Source of the DNA: Drosophila persimilis
Lineage: Eukaryota; Arthropoda; Insecta; Diptera; Drosophilidae
Direction: 5' to 3'
DNA: 64,000 bases
Assembly: GCF_003286085.1 (NCBI RefSeq)
Contig: NW_020825289.1
Span: 20,424,001-20,488,000 of the forward strand
In this document: piece by piece, positions 9,801 to 24,997 of the stretch
Position numbering within the stretch: the stretch's first letter is position 1
Layout: the number at the start of each line of letters is the position of its first letter
The notes under the pieces: generated by a model
Told to the model about the DNA's origin: nothing
Seen by the model: the letters and a program-made list of their open reading frames with translations, nothing else
The model's database searches: none
Program-made: the position numbers and the translations under genes

Positions 9801-12800
9801 GACAATGATCTGTCGCCCGACGAGGATGACGACGAGTTGGACACCAAGCTGGATGAGCTGGATGCGGCCAAGCAGCAGCTGATCGATGGCGGCAGCAGCA
9901 GCAGTACCTCTCTGCAAGCGCCACCTTCTCAGCATGGCAGCGGAAGTGGCGGCAGTGGGGGACACACGCCCGGTAGCAAAAAGGATAAGCCTATCTACAA
10001 TTGCCTCTTGTGCCCGAAGTCCTATCGCAAGCGAAAATCTCTGCTGGATCACTACAAAATGCATCCAGGCTTCTGTCACGATTGCGGCCAACCCAATGGC
10101 AACACGTTAGAGGTAACAATATAAAAAGATAAATATAAAGGATGAATGAGGGGGGCGGGGGTTCTGTGATTCTGTGCTGACCAATTAATAACTTTTGTAT
10201 TGTTTGTTTCTCAGGAAATAATCCATCACAATCGGACGATGCACGTAAAGGAGTTTCCGTTCGTGTGCGAGATCTGCGGCGAGTCTTACTCGCGACAGCA
10301 GCAGTTTCACGCCCATGTCGATTCGCACAGCAAGAAGGATTTCAAAAGTGAGTCGGCGTGAATGTAAATTTCACCAAGTTCTCCTGAGGAGTGGAGTCCA
10401 GTCCCTTGAAATGGAATCAGCCTTATTTTGAATGGAAGCTGTATGTGAAACTGTTGATCTAAAATTCTGTTTTTTGTTACAGCCTTTCCGTGCGGCGAGT
10501 GCGGGCTAAAGTTTCCGCAGAAGAAGCTGCAGCAGCATTTCGAGGAGACTGGCCACAAGGCGGACGGGGCCATTTGCGAGGTTTGCGGCGAGGAGTTTAC
10601 ATCAAAGAATGCCCTCTACCAGCACATAATACGCGTGCATAAGCGAGACAACTTCTTCGAGTGCCACATTTGCCATAATCGCTTCACGTTGAAGGCCAAC
10701 CTGGAGCGGCACGTGCAGCTGCACACCGAGGTGAAACGCACTTATGTGTGCGACATGTGCGGCTCATCCTACTACACATATCCCGCACTCAGGGAGCACT
10801 ACAGCAACGCGCATGTGGATGTGTCCGAGTGCAAGTGTACGCTGTGTGGTAAGCGCTTCGGGTCGGCCAAGTCGCTGCAAAGGCATCTGCCCTCTCACTC
10901 GGAGGAGCGACCGCATTGCTGTAACTACTGCGATCAGGTGGGTTCTACGTCCAAGGATCCTTCTGAAGCTTTTTTTAAATCTTTAACCCTTCACAGACCT
11001 TCAAATGGAAGACGCATTTGGTGCGGCACAAGCAGACAATGCATGGAAATCAAACGCCGCCGCCTAAGAAGGGAAAACAGCGCTTCCCCAAAGCTAACGA
11101 AGAAGGTAATGCATCTGTTTCGCCTCGAAGGGTTCTGTTCTAACTGCTTTCCTTGCTTCTTTCCTTCCTTCTTTTCGCCAGCTGAAATGGCTGCTCTGCC
11201 GGATATGCCAGGTCCGCCGCCTGTGAAAGCCAGCAAAAAGTCAACGGCCGGAAAGGCAAAGTCACAGGGAGCAGCAGGCGCAGCAGGGGCTTCCTTACAG
11301 CAACAGCAGAAGGGAGCTGCAGCAACGCCCACGCCACCACCCCCAGTCTCAACGACCCCAGGATGTCTGCAGCAGGATCAATTCAATGCGGCGATGGTCA
11401 GCAGCAACAGCTCGCAGTCCTCGACGGCCTCTACGTCCCAGCACTCGGTTTCTACGAGTGAATCTCAGCAGAATTCCATCTACAATCAGAGCTTTAATGC
11501 TGAGAAACTGCCGCCAAGCCAACAAGCACCGCCGCCGCAACAGCAGCAGCCACAACCACCACCACCACCAAATGCTTTACATCAGCAACTTCCAACGCCA
11601 CCTCCAACACAACAACAACAGCAGCAGCAGCAACAGCTGCGTGCCAGCCCGGCTGATCTGCACCTGCAGCGAATGAATAGCTTCGGGCAGGAGGGGCAGT
11701 TCCACTTTGAGGCTGGCCAAGCGGCCGGAAGCTATCAGCAGCACCAGCTGATCAGTCAATATCAGCAGCAACAGCAGCAGCACCTGAGGAGTCACACACC
11801 TCAGAGTCCTCATCCTGCACATCCTCCACATTCGTCGCAGATCCAGCAGCAGCAGCAACCGCAGCACTTTAATTCCCCTCACCATATGCCGCCAATGCAC
11901 CACCAGCACCAGCTGATGATGCAGCAGCAACACCGTCATAGCCAGCGCTCGCCATTGCACCACCATCCCTCAACGCAGCAGCTGCAACAGCAGCACCAGC
12001 AGCCGTCGCATTCCCCGCAGCATGCGAGACTGCAGTCGCCGCAACCTCCGCCAGTACAACAACAACAACAACAGCAGCAGCAGCAGCAACAATTCCTGCA
12101 ACAACAGACCGCAGACTCTTGGGGCAACATGAACTTTGGTAATCCGCCTAACAACCAGCAGGAGTTGAAGGATAACAAATTCTATATTGTAGACTCGGCC
12201 GAGTTTCTAGGGCTTCCAATGAATGTGCCGCCAGCCCAACAGCAGCCGTCACAAAATGTGAGCAAACCGCAGCAGCAGCAGCAGCAGCCGCCGCCACAAC
12301 CACAACAGCAGCCCCAACAAGATCCAGCTCTAGCTAGTGATATGATGAGCTTCCAGCATATGTGGCCAGCGCCAGGTTTCAGTCAGAGCCCTCAGCAGCA
12401 GCAGCAGCCCCAACAGCAACAACCGCAGGGACAGTCCAATCCGGGAGATCCCCACAATTACAACAACATCGGCAGCATACTCACGAATCTCATTGACAAT
12501 CCCGCGACAATGGAGTACAACTTCGACTTGATCCAGCATCAGCAGCAGCCGACGGCCCAGCAGCAGCAACAGCAGCAAGCAGCGCAACAGCAACATCACA
12601 GTGCAGGAGGCTATCCGGGAGCCTTGATGAGAAGTGGCGCCGTGTATGGGGGAGCCTATGAGCAGCACATGAGCGACCAGTTGGTCAGTGAGCAGCAAAA
12701 ACAAAACAGCTTTCCGCCCTATCATTTGCATGGCCAGCAGGCACAACAGCCGCCGTTGCACCCCCACTTACTGCCCCTGGCGGCAACGCATGGCAACGTT

Positions 12801-12956
12801 TACGAGCGAACAGGAGTCGGGGTGGGCGTAGGCTACTCTATGCTAGGTGACGAGTCAAAGGCCGTCCTGCCTCCGATGATGGGCGGAATGATGCAGCAAA
12901 TGCCCCCTCACGGACAGCAGCCAGATCTAATCTACTATCCAGTGAAAAATGATTGA
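3819..12956 (+). CDS. CG10543: Large C2H2 zinc-finger protein with Gln-rich tail, probable CG10543 orthologue
   Basis: Predicted nuclear DNA-binding protein of 1633 residues. Exons: 3819-3857, 7664-9174, 9233-10112, 10215-10347, 10483-10937, 10997-11105, 11182-12956; all phases agree. The start exon is inferred: the long second exon opens at an acceptor with no ATG, and the only phase-0 upstream exon I found encodes MDNKTKQLDFKLL before a GTAATT donor. The N-terminal half is acidic and low-complexity (Glu, Ser, Asn runs). About nine C2H2-type fingers lie at residues 770-1025, including YNCLLCPKSYRKRKSLLDHY and FECHICHNRFTLKANLERH. The last finger is completed only when the 59-bp intron 10938-10996 is removed, although that region also reads open unspliced. 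The C-terminal 590 residues are rich in Gln, His and Pro, like an activation domain. The CG10543 identity comes from remembered synteny and size; the zinc-finger call is firm. Confidence 0.8.
3858..7663 (+). other. First intron of the zinc-finger gene, 3.8 kb
   Basis: Contains (GA)n near 3976-3988, CA/TG microsatellites near 4525, 5118, 6036, 6435, 6560 and 7386, and a CT-rich block at 7255-7300 that could bind GAGA factor. Many short frames exist but none has coding character. It is a likely site for enhancers of the gene. Confidence 0.5.
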
Positions 12957-14600
12957 CAGGCGAAGCATTCCCATCCGCATCAGCAGCAAGCTCCAGCTCC
13001 AGATCCAGACCCAGCTCTAGCTCAGGAACAGCAGCAGCAGCAGCCGAGCAATCACCATCATCATCGCTGGTGGACGGAGGAACCAGCCAAGAGAGGCGAT
13101 GTGTTTCATTGAGGAAACCAAGAGACATTAGAAAACAGGACAGGACACGAAAGCGGAACAAGTTCGCTTAGATAGTAGGTGAATGTGAAATTATGGACGC
13201 GAATACTTGCGATGCGATTGAGAGAGAGTTGTAGATAAGGGTAATCCACATGATTTTTGGAATCTAGAGCAATACAATACAGATTAGAGCGACAAGTGCT
13301 CAGAATTCTAATCCGACCGGCGCTATGATACGTGTATAAATGTAATCATTTACAAGTACATAAACAAACAAAAGTAAGAGTATATTTACGGATATACATA
13401 TATATATATATAGTATATCTACAGACATATAAATAGTAGAACGTAAGCGAAAGAAACGCGAAAAATTGAATAAAAAAAGCTATAAATAATAACTACGTAT
13501 ACATATATAAATTATATGAAACATATAAACACTAATGTCTAAGTAAACTACTAACAATAACGGCAGACCACGAGCAACTTTCGAACAAATTTTATGCTTA
13601 TTTAACATTTACCATACGAGCTATGAATGCATCATACAGTTGCATGTTGCATGCAACACAGACACCCACACACACACAAATACGTACGTTGATGTATAAT
13701 CAAAACAATCCAAACATTATATCCATGCATACACTACACTACGATACGATACACATACTCGTACGATATCTACATATGTAATCCGGAGACACACAGAAAG
13801 ACCCCCCTATATATTGTAGATGAGATTTATTTGAGCTTGGGTCGGTTCGTCGGGTCGCTGGGTCATGCATCACGAAAACCACAACATTAGTAGAAATGAC
13901 GCTCATAGCCCGGGCCAAACGCCACACAAAGTTGTAACCATATCATGAGGCCCCACCACCCCCTTCCCGTATAATTAATTGTACTCTCGATAGTACTTGT
14001 TATTTTCTATTTAGTTAATGAATTGATTACGATTACACTTGTAAAGCCTTTCCGACGATCACCGCCAGCCACACTTTTGTTAGATTAGTGCCTAAGTCTA
14101 GTTGATATATCCCAATGTATACCCTCAGCATCTTGTGGCTTTTTACACCCAATCCTTGTATGACTAGAGCTATGTATTATGCATACCCCATAGCATTTCC
14201 CTCCCTCCACTCCAGTCCACACCAATCCACTCTACGCCCCTCCAAATTGAGTTATTTTCGAGAATTTCCTTAGAGTCAAGACAGGCAGGCCCCCAAACAT
14301 TTAAGTTAATCAGGATAGCGTTGTTCTTGTTTTACATATTATCCATCAGATCCAGCAACATAAGAATTGTACCATTAAGTGAAAGTTTAAAACGAAACGT
14401 TAAATGTTTAAGGATACTTTTATGCAACAGCAACAGCAAACAAACAATACAAACAGCAACCAACAGCAAAACTTCACTAAAATTAGATTTGTATTCTGTA
14501 TACAAAAAAAAAAACAACTGGCAATTAAAAGAAAAAAGAACACGATATAAATACAATTTGTATATTTAATAAAAATAGCAAAATAAAAGTGAATAAACTT
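12957..14600 (+). other. 3'UTR of the zinc-finger gene with tandem poly(A) signals
   Basis: About 1.6 kb of AT-rich sequence follows the TGA. AATAAA occurs at 14568-14573, 14582-14587 and 14592-14597. The end is convergent with the CDK5RAP3 homologue, whose own minus-strand AATAAA is at 14665-14670, so the two transcripts finish within about 100 bp of each other or overlap slightly. Confidence 0.6.
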
Positions 14601-14722
14601 CTTTTAAAAAATGAAATAAAACGCACTTTTGTTTGTTTTTGTTCTGCCCAACATTTGATGTATATTTATTTTAATAACCATTTAACAATTCCCAAGATCT
14701 GCCCGTAGCGCCTAGCATATGG

Positions 14723-17051
14723 TTAGTTAGCGCCTCCCATTAGATTAACCATACGATTCTTATAACGCTTCGAAATATCCTTCTCGATGTGTGTCTGTAG
14801 AGTACGGGTTTGGGCAATCAGTTCCTCGAGTACGGGATTAAGCTGCAGCCGTTGCTCCCGCAGCTCGACGGCACGCTGCTTGAGCCCCTCGCGCGTGGAT
14901 CGGAGCTTCTCCACGGCCTTGGTCATCTGCTGGAGCTTGGTGGCAAGTAGATTCGCGTACTTTGACGAATGCTTTAGCTGGAATAGATGGCGCGTTTGCT
15001 CATCGGAGGTCTGCTGGATGATTTTCTCGATGTAACCGAGAATCTTCTTTATGCTATCAGCATCGTGTGTGGCAATGCTGTCCATAAGCGAGTACATAAT
15101 GTTGCTCGAGGACTCCAACTGATTGAGCTCATAGAGGCGCAGGCGCAGGAACGATTCCAGCTCGAAGAGCTCGTCCAGAAAACGATCCCGATAGTTGGGC
15201 GAGTCTAGAAGTGTGTAGGCTTGGTCACCTGCAATGGATTTGGAATGGATTAGCAGCTGGTGGAGAGATGAGAAACCCATATCAGCTATCAGCTTACCCT
15301 TGGCCGTGCCACCATCCATGCCAGTGCCCTCCACCACGATCCCATACTCCTCGACAGGAATGTCAAAGTTGATTTCAACAGCATCCGATGCTGGGGCACT
15401 CTCGATGCCCCAATCGATGTTACCGCCATCGGTCTCCGGAAGATCTACACCTCCAAAGTCACCGTAGTCAATGATTTCCGCCGAAACGGTGGAGGATGTT
15501 CCGCCATTGTCATCCGTTCCAAAGTCAATTTCGGTAACAGCGTTATCCCCCTCTCCATCCTTGGAGGCGATGCCTTCACTGAGGTCTAGGCTTATGGGAG
15601 GCTCTTCAACGGCCAGGGGTGCTTCTTTGTGAATGTACTGATACACTGTGGTGTTTCCAAACTCGACCAGATGCCGAAGAATGGGTAGCGACTGCTTGTG
15701 CCCACTGATCTCGGCATACATGTCGATGCCGTTCTGAATCTTGCCAATATCCTGTAGGGACTTAGTGTAGAGGTCTGGCAGGCCGGCAAGAACCTCGATA
15801 AACTCCGCATGTAGATTGTCTCCTTTGACCCCCAGCTGTTCCAGCAAGGCAGCATGTTCGGCCAGTAGCTGACCTTCCGGCTTGTGCATGTCTTGGGCTC
15901 TTTTAAGGCTTTCATCGGTAAGTTGTTCCAGTTTTGCCATTTGCTTTCGCACCCCAGGTATCTCAAAGTTTACATTTCGCACAAATATCTGAGCCGTTTC
16001 GCCCAGATATGTAGCGTTCTTTTCGTACAGGCGGCATATCTCCTGCCAATCCTTCATACGCTGACTGCCGTAGGTGCCAAAAACGCTTTTAGTATCCTTC
16101 TCCGTTTGCTTGAGGATTTCAATTATCTCTTTCACATGGTAATAGTTGATATCTGTAACGAATTTGATGGATGAAGACACCAGAGCACAATGGCCTTGCC
16201 TACAAGGTGGTGGTAAAAAAATACCCGACAACCCTCATCTGCCTGATGCACTTTCAGGAAACTCCAAAAGGCAGTTTTAGATGCAGGTGACCTGTTGTCG
16301 GTATATATGTAGGTATATGTAGGGTATATATATGTCGGTATATGTAGGTTATATCGCTGTTAAAGCTATAGAAGGAACCGAGTAGCTTGGATGACGAAGG
16401 CAGTACTGTCTCGAGGTGACACTCGACATAAAGAACACCTTCGATTCGGCGACGTTCACCTTGCGCGTTCCATGTCATTTTCAGGGCCCTAACTCGGATA
16501 GGAATCTCAGACTATCTGATAGCCATCATCGAGGTCTTCTTCAGAGACTGCATGCTGCTATACCACACCGACAACGGCACCGTGGAGAAGCAGGTGACAT
16601 GAGGCGTTCCCCAAGGCTCAGTCCTTGCGCCAACCCTATGCAACGTGATGTACGCCACTATCTTCAGGCTTCAATATCAAGAGATACCCGCACAGTAGGT
16701 CATGTAGAAATTGAGAGAAATTAAGGTCTAAGGAGGGGTTCTCTAGCCTTCTTTAAATTTAATAAACTGATAAAAAATAAAAACAGGGCACAAGCTACTC
16801 ACTTGCTTTCGACAATAATTTAATGAGCTGTTCATTAGACGGCATGTCCTGGAGGGCATTGCTGATCTTAGTGTGAATTTCCTTGATCTCCTGTTGAATA
16901 TTTTTGGGCACAATCCTGCGGCTGATCAGCCAGTCTTGCAACTTCAGAGTATGGATGTCAATGGGAATCTCAGACTCCTTTTTTTCGAAAACCGAACATT
17001 TAACACATTTGAGAGCATGATATGGCTAAAACGAAACACACTTACATTCAT
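14723..17051 (-). CDS. CG30291: CDK5RAP3 (C53/LZAP) homologue
   Basis: Homologue of CDK5 regulatory subunit-associated protein 3, a partner of the UFL1/DDRGK1 UFMylation machinery at the ER with links to ER-phagy and cell-cycle control. Exons on the minus strand: 17051-17046 (only Met-Asn), 16977-16803, 16152-15298, 15228-14723, giving 513 residues against about 506 in human. Matches include IPIDIHTLKLQDWL near the start, SQRMKDWQEICRLYEKNATY, a middle region with repeated DWG/DYGDFG acidic motifs (the shuffled UFIM/LIR-like segment), FLDELFELESFL, and the ending ISKRYKNRMVNLMGG. The 69-bp intron at 15229-15297 has no stop and is a multiple of three, so it reads through, but the human alignment shows it is not coding. 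The two-codon first exon comes from a GTAAGT donor directly after ATGAAT. The symbol is recalled, not checked. Confidence 0.9.
16407..16735 (+). mobile_element. R1-like non-LTR retrotransposon relic (reverse-transcriptase fragment) in an intron
   Basis: Inside the second intron of the CDK5RAP3 gene, on the opposite strand, one frame carries DIKNTFDSAT (RT domain A-like LDIKNAFNSA). A shifted frame carries ISDYLIAIIEVFF and then LLYHTDNGTVEKQVT, a TGA, and GVPQGSVLAPTLCNVMYA. GVPQGSVL.P.LWNVMY is the signature of R1-clade reverse transcriptases. The frameshift and the stop in place of a conserved glycine codon show it is dead. The preceding 16300-16360 is a GGTATATGTAG minisatellite. Confidence 0.75.
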
Positions 17052-17440
17052 TTTGCAGAGATATAATATTTGTTTCTGTTCCACGCAAGCAAGCTGCTTT
17101 GTTGTTATTTTTCGATAAAATATACCGTCTCATTTTCTAAATATACCGTAAATATACTTATGACAAAACAAACTTAGCCCACTTAAGCCCCCTCTATTTG
17201 AACAGGTGAACAGCTTGAGTTAGACGGTAAATAATTCTAATGATAATATTTCCTCTAGTAGATCCATCCATCCTATCTTTCACCTGAAATGCGCTAAAAT
17301 TCTTCAAGATTCATAATTTTCATAGATTGCATTTTTATATCCACTGGTCGACAGTGGGTTAATCGTTAGTTGTCTCTGTCCAGGACACTAGTTGCTCGCA
17401 ATTTGGTTACGTATAATTGGTTTTTAAACAAAGATAAATC
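17052..17440 (-). promoter_or_regulatory. Promoter of the CDK5RAP3 gene with Motif 6 elements
   Basis: AAATATACCGTCTCATTTTCTAAATATACCG at about 17118-17150 holds two inverted copies of the Motif 6 core (CGGTATATTT). They lie 70-100 bp upstream of the ATG, as usual for TATA-less housekeeping promoters. The remaining bases up to the ZAD gene show nothing else. Confidence 0.6.
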
Positions 17441-17490
17441 AAAACCCAAGATTATTTCTGTTGTAACTTGCTCCTAAAGCAATTCTAAAC

Positions 17491-19519
17491 CTAAGCTGTA
17501 GTGTAGTCATTGGCAATTGCTGCTGCATCGGCATCGTCTCTGAACATCTGGGCCACTTGTGCACTTGGCAGAATCTTCTGAGAACTTCCCGTCTTCGTTT
17601 TCCGCCAAATGTCCCACTCGACTGGATGCATTTTCTTCTTATGCGAATGCATGTTGGCATTCGAATTGAAGGTGCGCGGGCAAAAGGGACACTTGTACAG
17701 AGGTTCACCAGTGTGCTGGGCCATGTGCTCCTGAAAAGTGGTGCAAATGATAGAAAAAGTAACAGCCATTTTACGCATTGTGTTCTCACTTTTAGGCTTA
17801 TATCTTTCTTGAACGTTTTGCCGCACTGTTCGCAGGTGTAAATCACATTCGAGTGGGAGTATCGCTTGTGGCCGATCAGCGCACGAGAGTTCTTGCAGCT
17901 CTTGCCACATTCCGAGCAAATGAAAAGCTTGCCTTCGTCGTTGTGGCGCCTCAAATGCTGCTTGAGGTTATCCTCATCTTTCAGCCAACTCTCGCAGTCT
18001 GGTCGCGGGCATTTGATGCGTGGCCCACTCTCCTCAAAATGCAGGCGAACATGTTTTTCAAAGACGGCCTTATCCTTAATACTCTTGCCGCACACATGGC
18101 ACACATTCGCCGCTTTGCGATGCTGCATGCTGATGTGCACCTGCATATGGTATTCCGTTGCGAAGCTGTGGAGTGGAGCGTATGCTATATGGTTTTCTTC
18201 GTAAATGCATCCAAAGTAAACAGATACTCACGCATTGTGCTTGGGGCACTCGGGACAAATGAACTTTCTCTCGTTTACTGGCACGTGGGAGCCCTTATGC
18301 AGCTCAAGGAGATTACGGCGGGAGAAGCGCTTTCCGCAGTCCTCGCACTGGAAGTCGCATTCCTCATCGGGAACATGGTGAACCAGCCAATGGGCGCGCA
18401 ATACGCTGGAGTTGGCGAACACCTTGCCACAGTCCTTGCACCTACGGAATGAGAACCGAGCCAATTAAAACTGTCTACGGATAAGAAATCGAAAGCCCAG
18501 CACTCACTTAATATACTCCGGATTCTCATGCCTTCTTGCGTGCTCTTGTATGAGACAGCGCTTATTTAGCTTCCGGCCGCAACATTTGATGTAGGGCCGT
18601 TCGTCTGGATGCTTCTCCTTGAAGTGTTCCCGAATACCGTCGAAGTCTTCAGCCAAAAATATGCACAGCTCACAGCCCATCACAATGTATCGTTTTATGA
18701 GTTCTTCATCTTCCTTGCAAAACGGCGGCAAGCGTTCCATCTTAAATACTCTTTTCACTGGCTTAGGTTTCTTAATTTTAGCTTTGCTCTTGTTTCCCGT
18801 CTGTCCAATCTTTTTCGTCTTGGCTGGCTTGGCGACTCCTTCCCTCGCTTTCCGTTTGCGGCCACTTCTCGTAATAATTAAATCGTCTTCCTCATCTTCA
18901 TAGTCAACATCGCCATCATCATCATCATCATCGTCGTCGTCGTCGTCTTCGCCATCATCGTTGTTGGGTTCTTCAAGGCCAAATTCCAAATCTGGGGATT
19001 GCCGCTCAGTTTTGATGTCCAGCTTACTGTCGACTGGAGATTCCGGCGACAGAGTCTGGCCTAGTTCTAGCTCATCCAGGGGATTCACATTTATCTGAGC
19101 ACTCACATCATTGTCCACAGACAGCACATCGGCTGGCATGAGTACTTCCTCCGGCCAGGATGTGTTCACCGCCTCGGGATCCTGCTTGAACTTCGAGGTG
19201 GTGGCATAAATAACTTGAGCCTCTTGTATGGAAATATAAAACTGGTGAAACTCGGACACCTGGGTCCAGCAGACATTGCAGATAACTTTTGATATCTCAT
19301 CGTTGGGCAGAACCTGGCCAGAACCATACACATTTGTTTTTAGATGTAGTATCTATGATTGTGTGTATAGTATAGGAAAGGAAGTATGGTTCTCACCTCG
19401 AACCAGAAATGCTGGCGCAGCACTTCGGCCACTTTGTTGTCCGTTGCATTCACATCGAAGATCTGTAGACACATCTGGGCCCCGCCGATTCCGCGCAAAC
19501 ACAAACGGCAGATATCCAT
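17491..19519 (-). CDS. ZAD-domain C2H2 zinc-finger protein
   Basis: Predicted nuclear DNA-binding factor of 584 residues; exons 19519-19397, 19313-18508, 18441-18232, 18165-17790 and 17730-17491, all in phase. The N-terminus [10 protein letters not shown] with a later VICNVCW supplies the C-x2-C pairs of a ZAD (zinc-finger associated) domain, an insect-expanded dimerisation module. It is followed by a linker with a run of about 11 aspartates and basic NLS-like clusters (RKRKARE). About ten C2H2 fingers fill the C-terminal half, for example [38 protein letters not shown] and [19 protein letters not shown]. Two fingers are assembled across splice junctions, which supports the model. ZAD factors form a large fly family with poorly known targets; I cannot name this member. 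Confidence 0.85.
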
Positions 19520-19693
19520 TTTGCATTTATAAATTACAGCATCTATTATTAAATTTATTCAATTTTATTGTAGAAATAATAGAAATTTACAATGCGATAG
19601 CGATGGGAGTCTCTAGCAAAAAAATCGATAGCCTGCCTATCGTTCGTGTTCTTCTCTGTACCTCTGCATCCGTGAAAAAGTATTTAAATAAAA
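19520..19693. promoter_or_regulatory. Divergent promoter between the ZAD gene and U2SURP, with a DRE-like site
   Basis: Only 174 bp separate the two ATGs. AATCGATA at 19623-19630 matches the DRE (TATCGATA) in seven of eight positions on the minus strand, and a partial second copy (CTATCGTT) follows at about 19637. DREF sites are typical of paired housekeeping genes. Confidence 0.6.
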
Positions 19694-23141
<3,448 letters not shown>

Positions 23142-23162
23142 AGTGTGTCGTGATTGGACTAT

Positions 23163-23168
23163 AATAAA
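23163..23168 (+). terminator. Poly(A) signal of U2SURP
   Basis: AATAAA 22 bp after the stop. The gene converges on the RMND5 homologue, whose stop is 335 bp away. Confidence 0.65.
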
Positions 23169-23475
23169 ATTCAAATCAATTCTGTATGAAAACGCATTCT
23201 TTGTTGGTTTAAAATACATGATATATTGTAAATCTAAATGGTTTGCATAGGCTCTCCTGTTAATATGTCGCATTCTCACACTATATCATGGCCCAAGTAG
23301 TTCGATTCCGTCCTGCGAATTTTTCTAAAAACTTCAATCTAAGCAAACTAAATATTTAAAACTGTTGTGATTGTTAAGGAAAGCTGGCCAACCCGTGTCC
23401 TCGAACTGCCTGAGCCGAGCGCTAGCGCAAAATGTTTATAATCTTAGGGTGAATTCAGAATAGGTCTTAATAAGC

Positions 23476-24789
23476 TTAAAAGTAAATACGAACAGCCTCT
23501 TCGGCATTCTGCTCTACGGGGCAATATGGGCATTTGAGTATGTGGCCGTTGCTGAGCTTGTGAAGGGCATCGTTGGAGATGACATGACCACAGGTCAACT
23601 TCTTTGGCGGATTGTCCTCGGAGGTCTGCTGACGCAAGATGGGACAGGCGAAGATTGAGTGGAAGCGGAATTCTGGCTGGAGATCGATTTCGATGGGCAG
23701 CTCGTCGCAGCCATTCCACATTCCCAGGACCTGGCGCGATTGCATCACCTGCTTGATGTTCAATAGAGCGGGAAGGGCAGTACATCCAGCATTCACAACA
23801 ACAGACAAGGCAGAGTTCTTACTAATGCCCAGCAGCTGGCAGGCATCCTTAAGAAATATAAACGATAGTTCAGTCCACATTTCCTGGCCCAGGAAATGCT
23901 TGTACGGAGAGTTCTCCAGCCCGGCAGGCAGATATATAAAGCTGGCCATCAGATTGGCTATCTCGTGCTCATAGCGCAAGGCAAACTTCTTGAAATTCGT
24001 CCGGGCATAGACAACGGCCTCGTTCTGCGACTCCACGCCATACGAGACAAGCTGCATAAAGCGCATGCGGTGCAGCCGAAACTCAATGAGAGAGTGCCGC
24101 TCCATGAGCTGTGGTGAGTAGCGCTTGGTCCACTTGAGGGCTTCGGTCAGCTCCCGCTTCTGTATCTTCATCCAAATACTATAGATATCGGCGAACTCCC
24201 GCTCCGAGTCGAACACATCCTGGGCTTGATCCTCTGTCATTTTGCATTCTTTGATCAAAGTGCGGGCCACCGTGTCCATGCCCTGGCGGCAATAGTGCTT
24301 GGCAATGGCCTTGTTTAGCAGCATCAGGTTCTCCTCGTCCTGCAGGACATCGACACGCATGGTGGATGTAAAGTCGGCGCTAAAATTACGATCAATAGCC
24401 TTCCCAATCTTTGAAATCGAGCCGTGCAAGTCACGATGCTCTGTGGACAGCTTCTGCACCCTTTCATTACATTTTAAAATGGCTCCTCTGATCACCTCCA
24501 TGTGGCGATCAGTGGGACGCTGCGGCGCAGTTGGTTCCGTCTCCACCTGCATGCTCACACCATCACCCATTGGGTCGTCTACGCTGGGAGCATTTGCATT
24601 CACCTGAGTGCTCGAGTTAAGAGTCGTTACCATTTGCTCGGCATTTCCAAGGGCATTGACCAAGTCCGACATCAGCATCGCAATATCCCCTACATCGGCC
24701 GAGGCATTGTCGCGCAGCTGCTCTAGTTTGGTAACAACTCGGTCGAGATCCTTTTCCACCGATGAACAGGCCCACGATTCGCTATCCAT
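23476..24789 (-). CDS. souji: RMND5-type E3 ubiquitin ligase subunit of the CTLH/GID complex
   Basis: Single-exon gene of 437 residues, catalytic RING subunit of the CTLH complex, which in fly eggs marks ME31B for degradation (established for the fly RMND5, Souji/CG3295). The start is taken at 24789 (MDSESWACSSVEKDLDRVV); the frame extends upstream only through a GTG. The middle contains a LisH/CTLH-CRA type helical region (TLIKECKMTEDQAQDVFDSE, RELTEALKWTKRY). The C-terminus holds the divergent Gid-type RING: CPILRQQ, then KKLTCGHVISNDALHKL and KCPYCP, ending VRIYF. The length is close to human RMND5A (391), with a longer N-terminus. Symbol assigned from memory. Confidence 0.92.
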   Translation of the reverse strand: MDSESWACSSVEKDLDRVVTKLEQLRDNASADVGDIAMLMSDLVNALGNAEQMVTTLNSSTQVNANAPSVDDPMGDGVSMQVETEPTAPQRPTDRHMEVIRGAILKCNERVQKLSTEHRDLHGSISKIGKAIDRNFSADFTSTMRVDVLQDEENLMLLNKAIAKHYCRQGMDTVARTLIKECKMTEDQAQDVFDSEREFADIYSIWMKIQKRELTEALKWTKRYSPQLMERHSLIEFRLHRMRFMQLVSYGVESQNEAVVYARTNFKKFALRYEHEIANLMASFIYLPAGLENSPYKHFLGQEMWTELSFIFLKDACQLLGISKNSALSVVVNAGCTALPALLNIKQVMQSRQVLGMWNGCDELPIEIDLQPEFRFHSIFACPILRQQTSEDNPPKKLTCGHVISNDALHKLSNGHILKCPYCPVEQNAEEAVRIYF

Positions 24790-24997
24790 TGTTTGCTCCA
24801 CTTTCTTTGTGACAAAATAAAAAAAAACTAGCCACGCCAGGCGCGCTTTTCCTTTAGACTTCAGGCCAAAACGAACTCAATTCTCGATCTCTGAGGATTT
24901 TTCCAAGGTCTATGCTAGATTTCACCGTTTAGCGGAATATGCGTATTATTTAAAAATTGTTAATTTTATAAATTATAACACACACAAACATTGCGAC

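Noticed and set aside
10938-10996. Unspliced reading of the zinc-finger gene across 10938-10996 and 11106-11181
   Set aside because: The continuous frame destroys the ninth finger. Splicing both introns restores YCDQTFKWKTHLVRH in phase.
11349-12767. Leu/Cys-rich minus-strand frames opposite the Gln-rich tail
   Set aside because: Reverse complements of CAG/CAA repeats give poly-Leu and poly-Cys frames; they are not genes.
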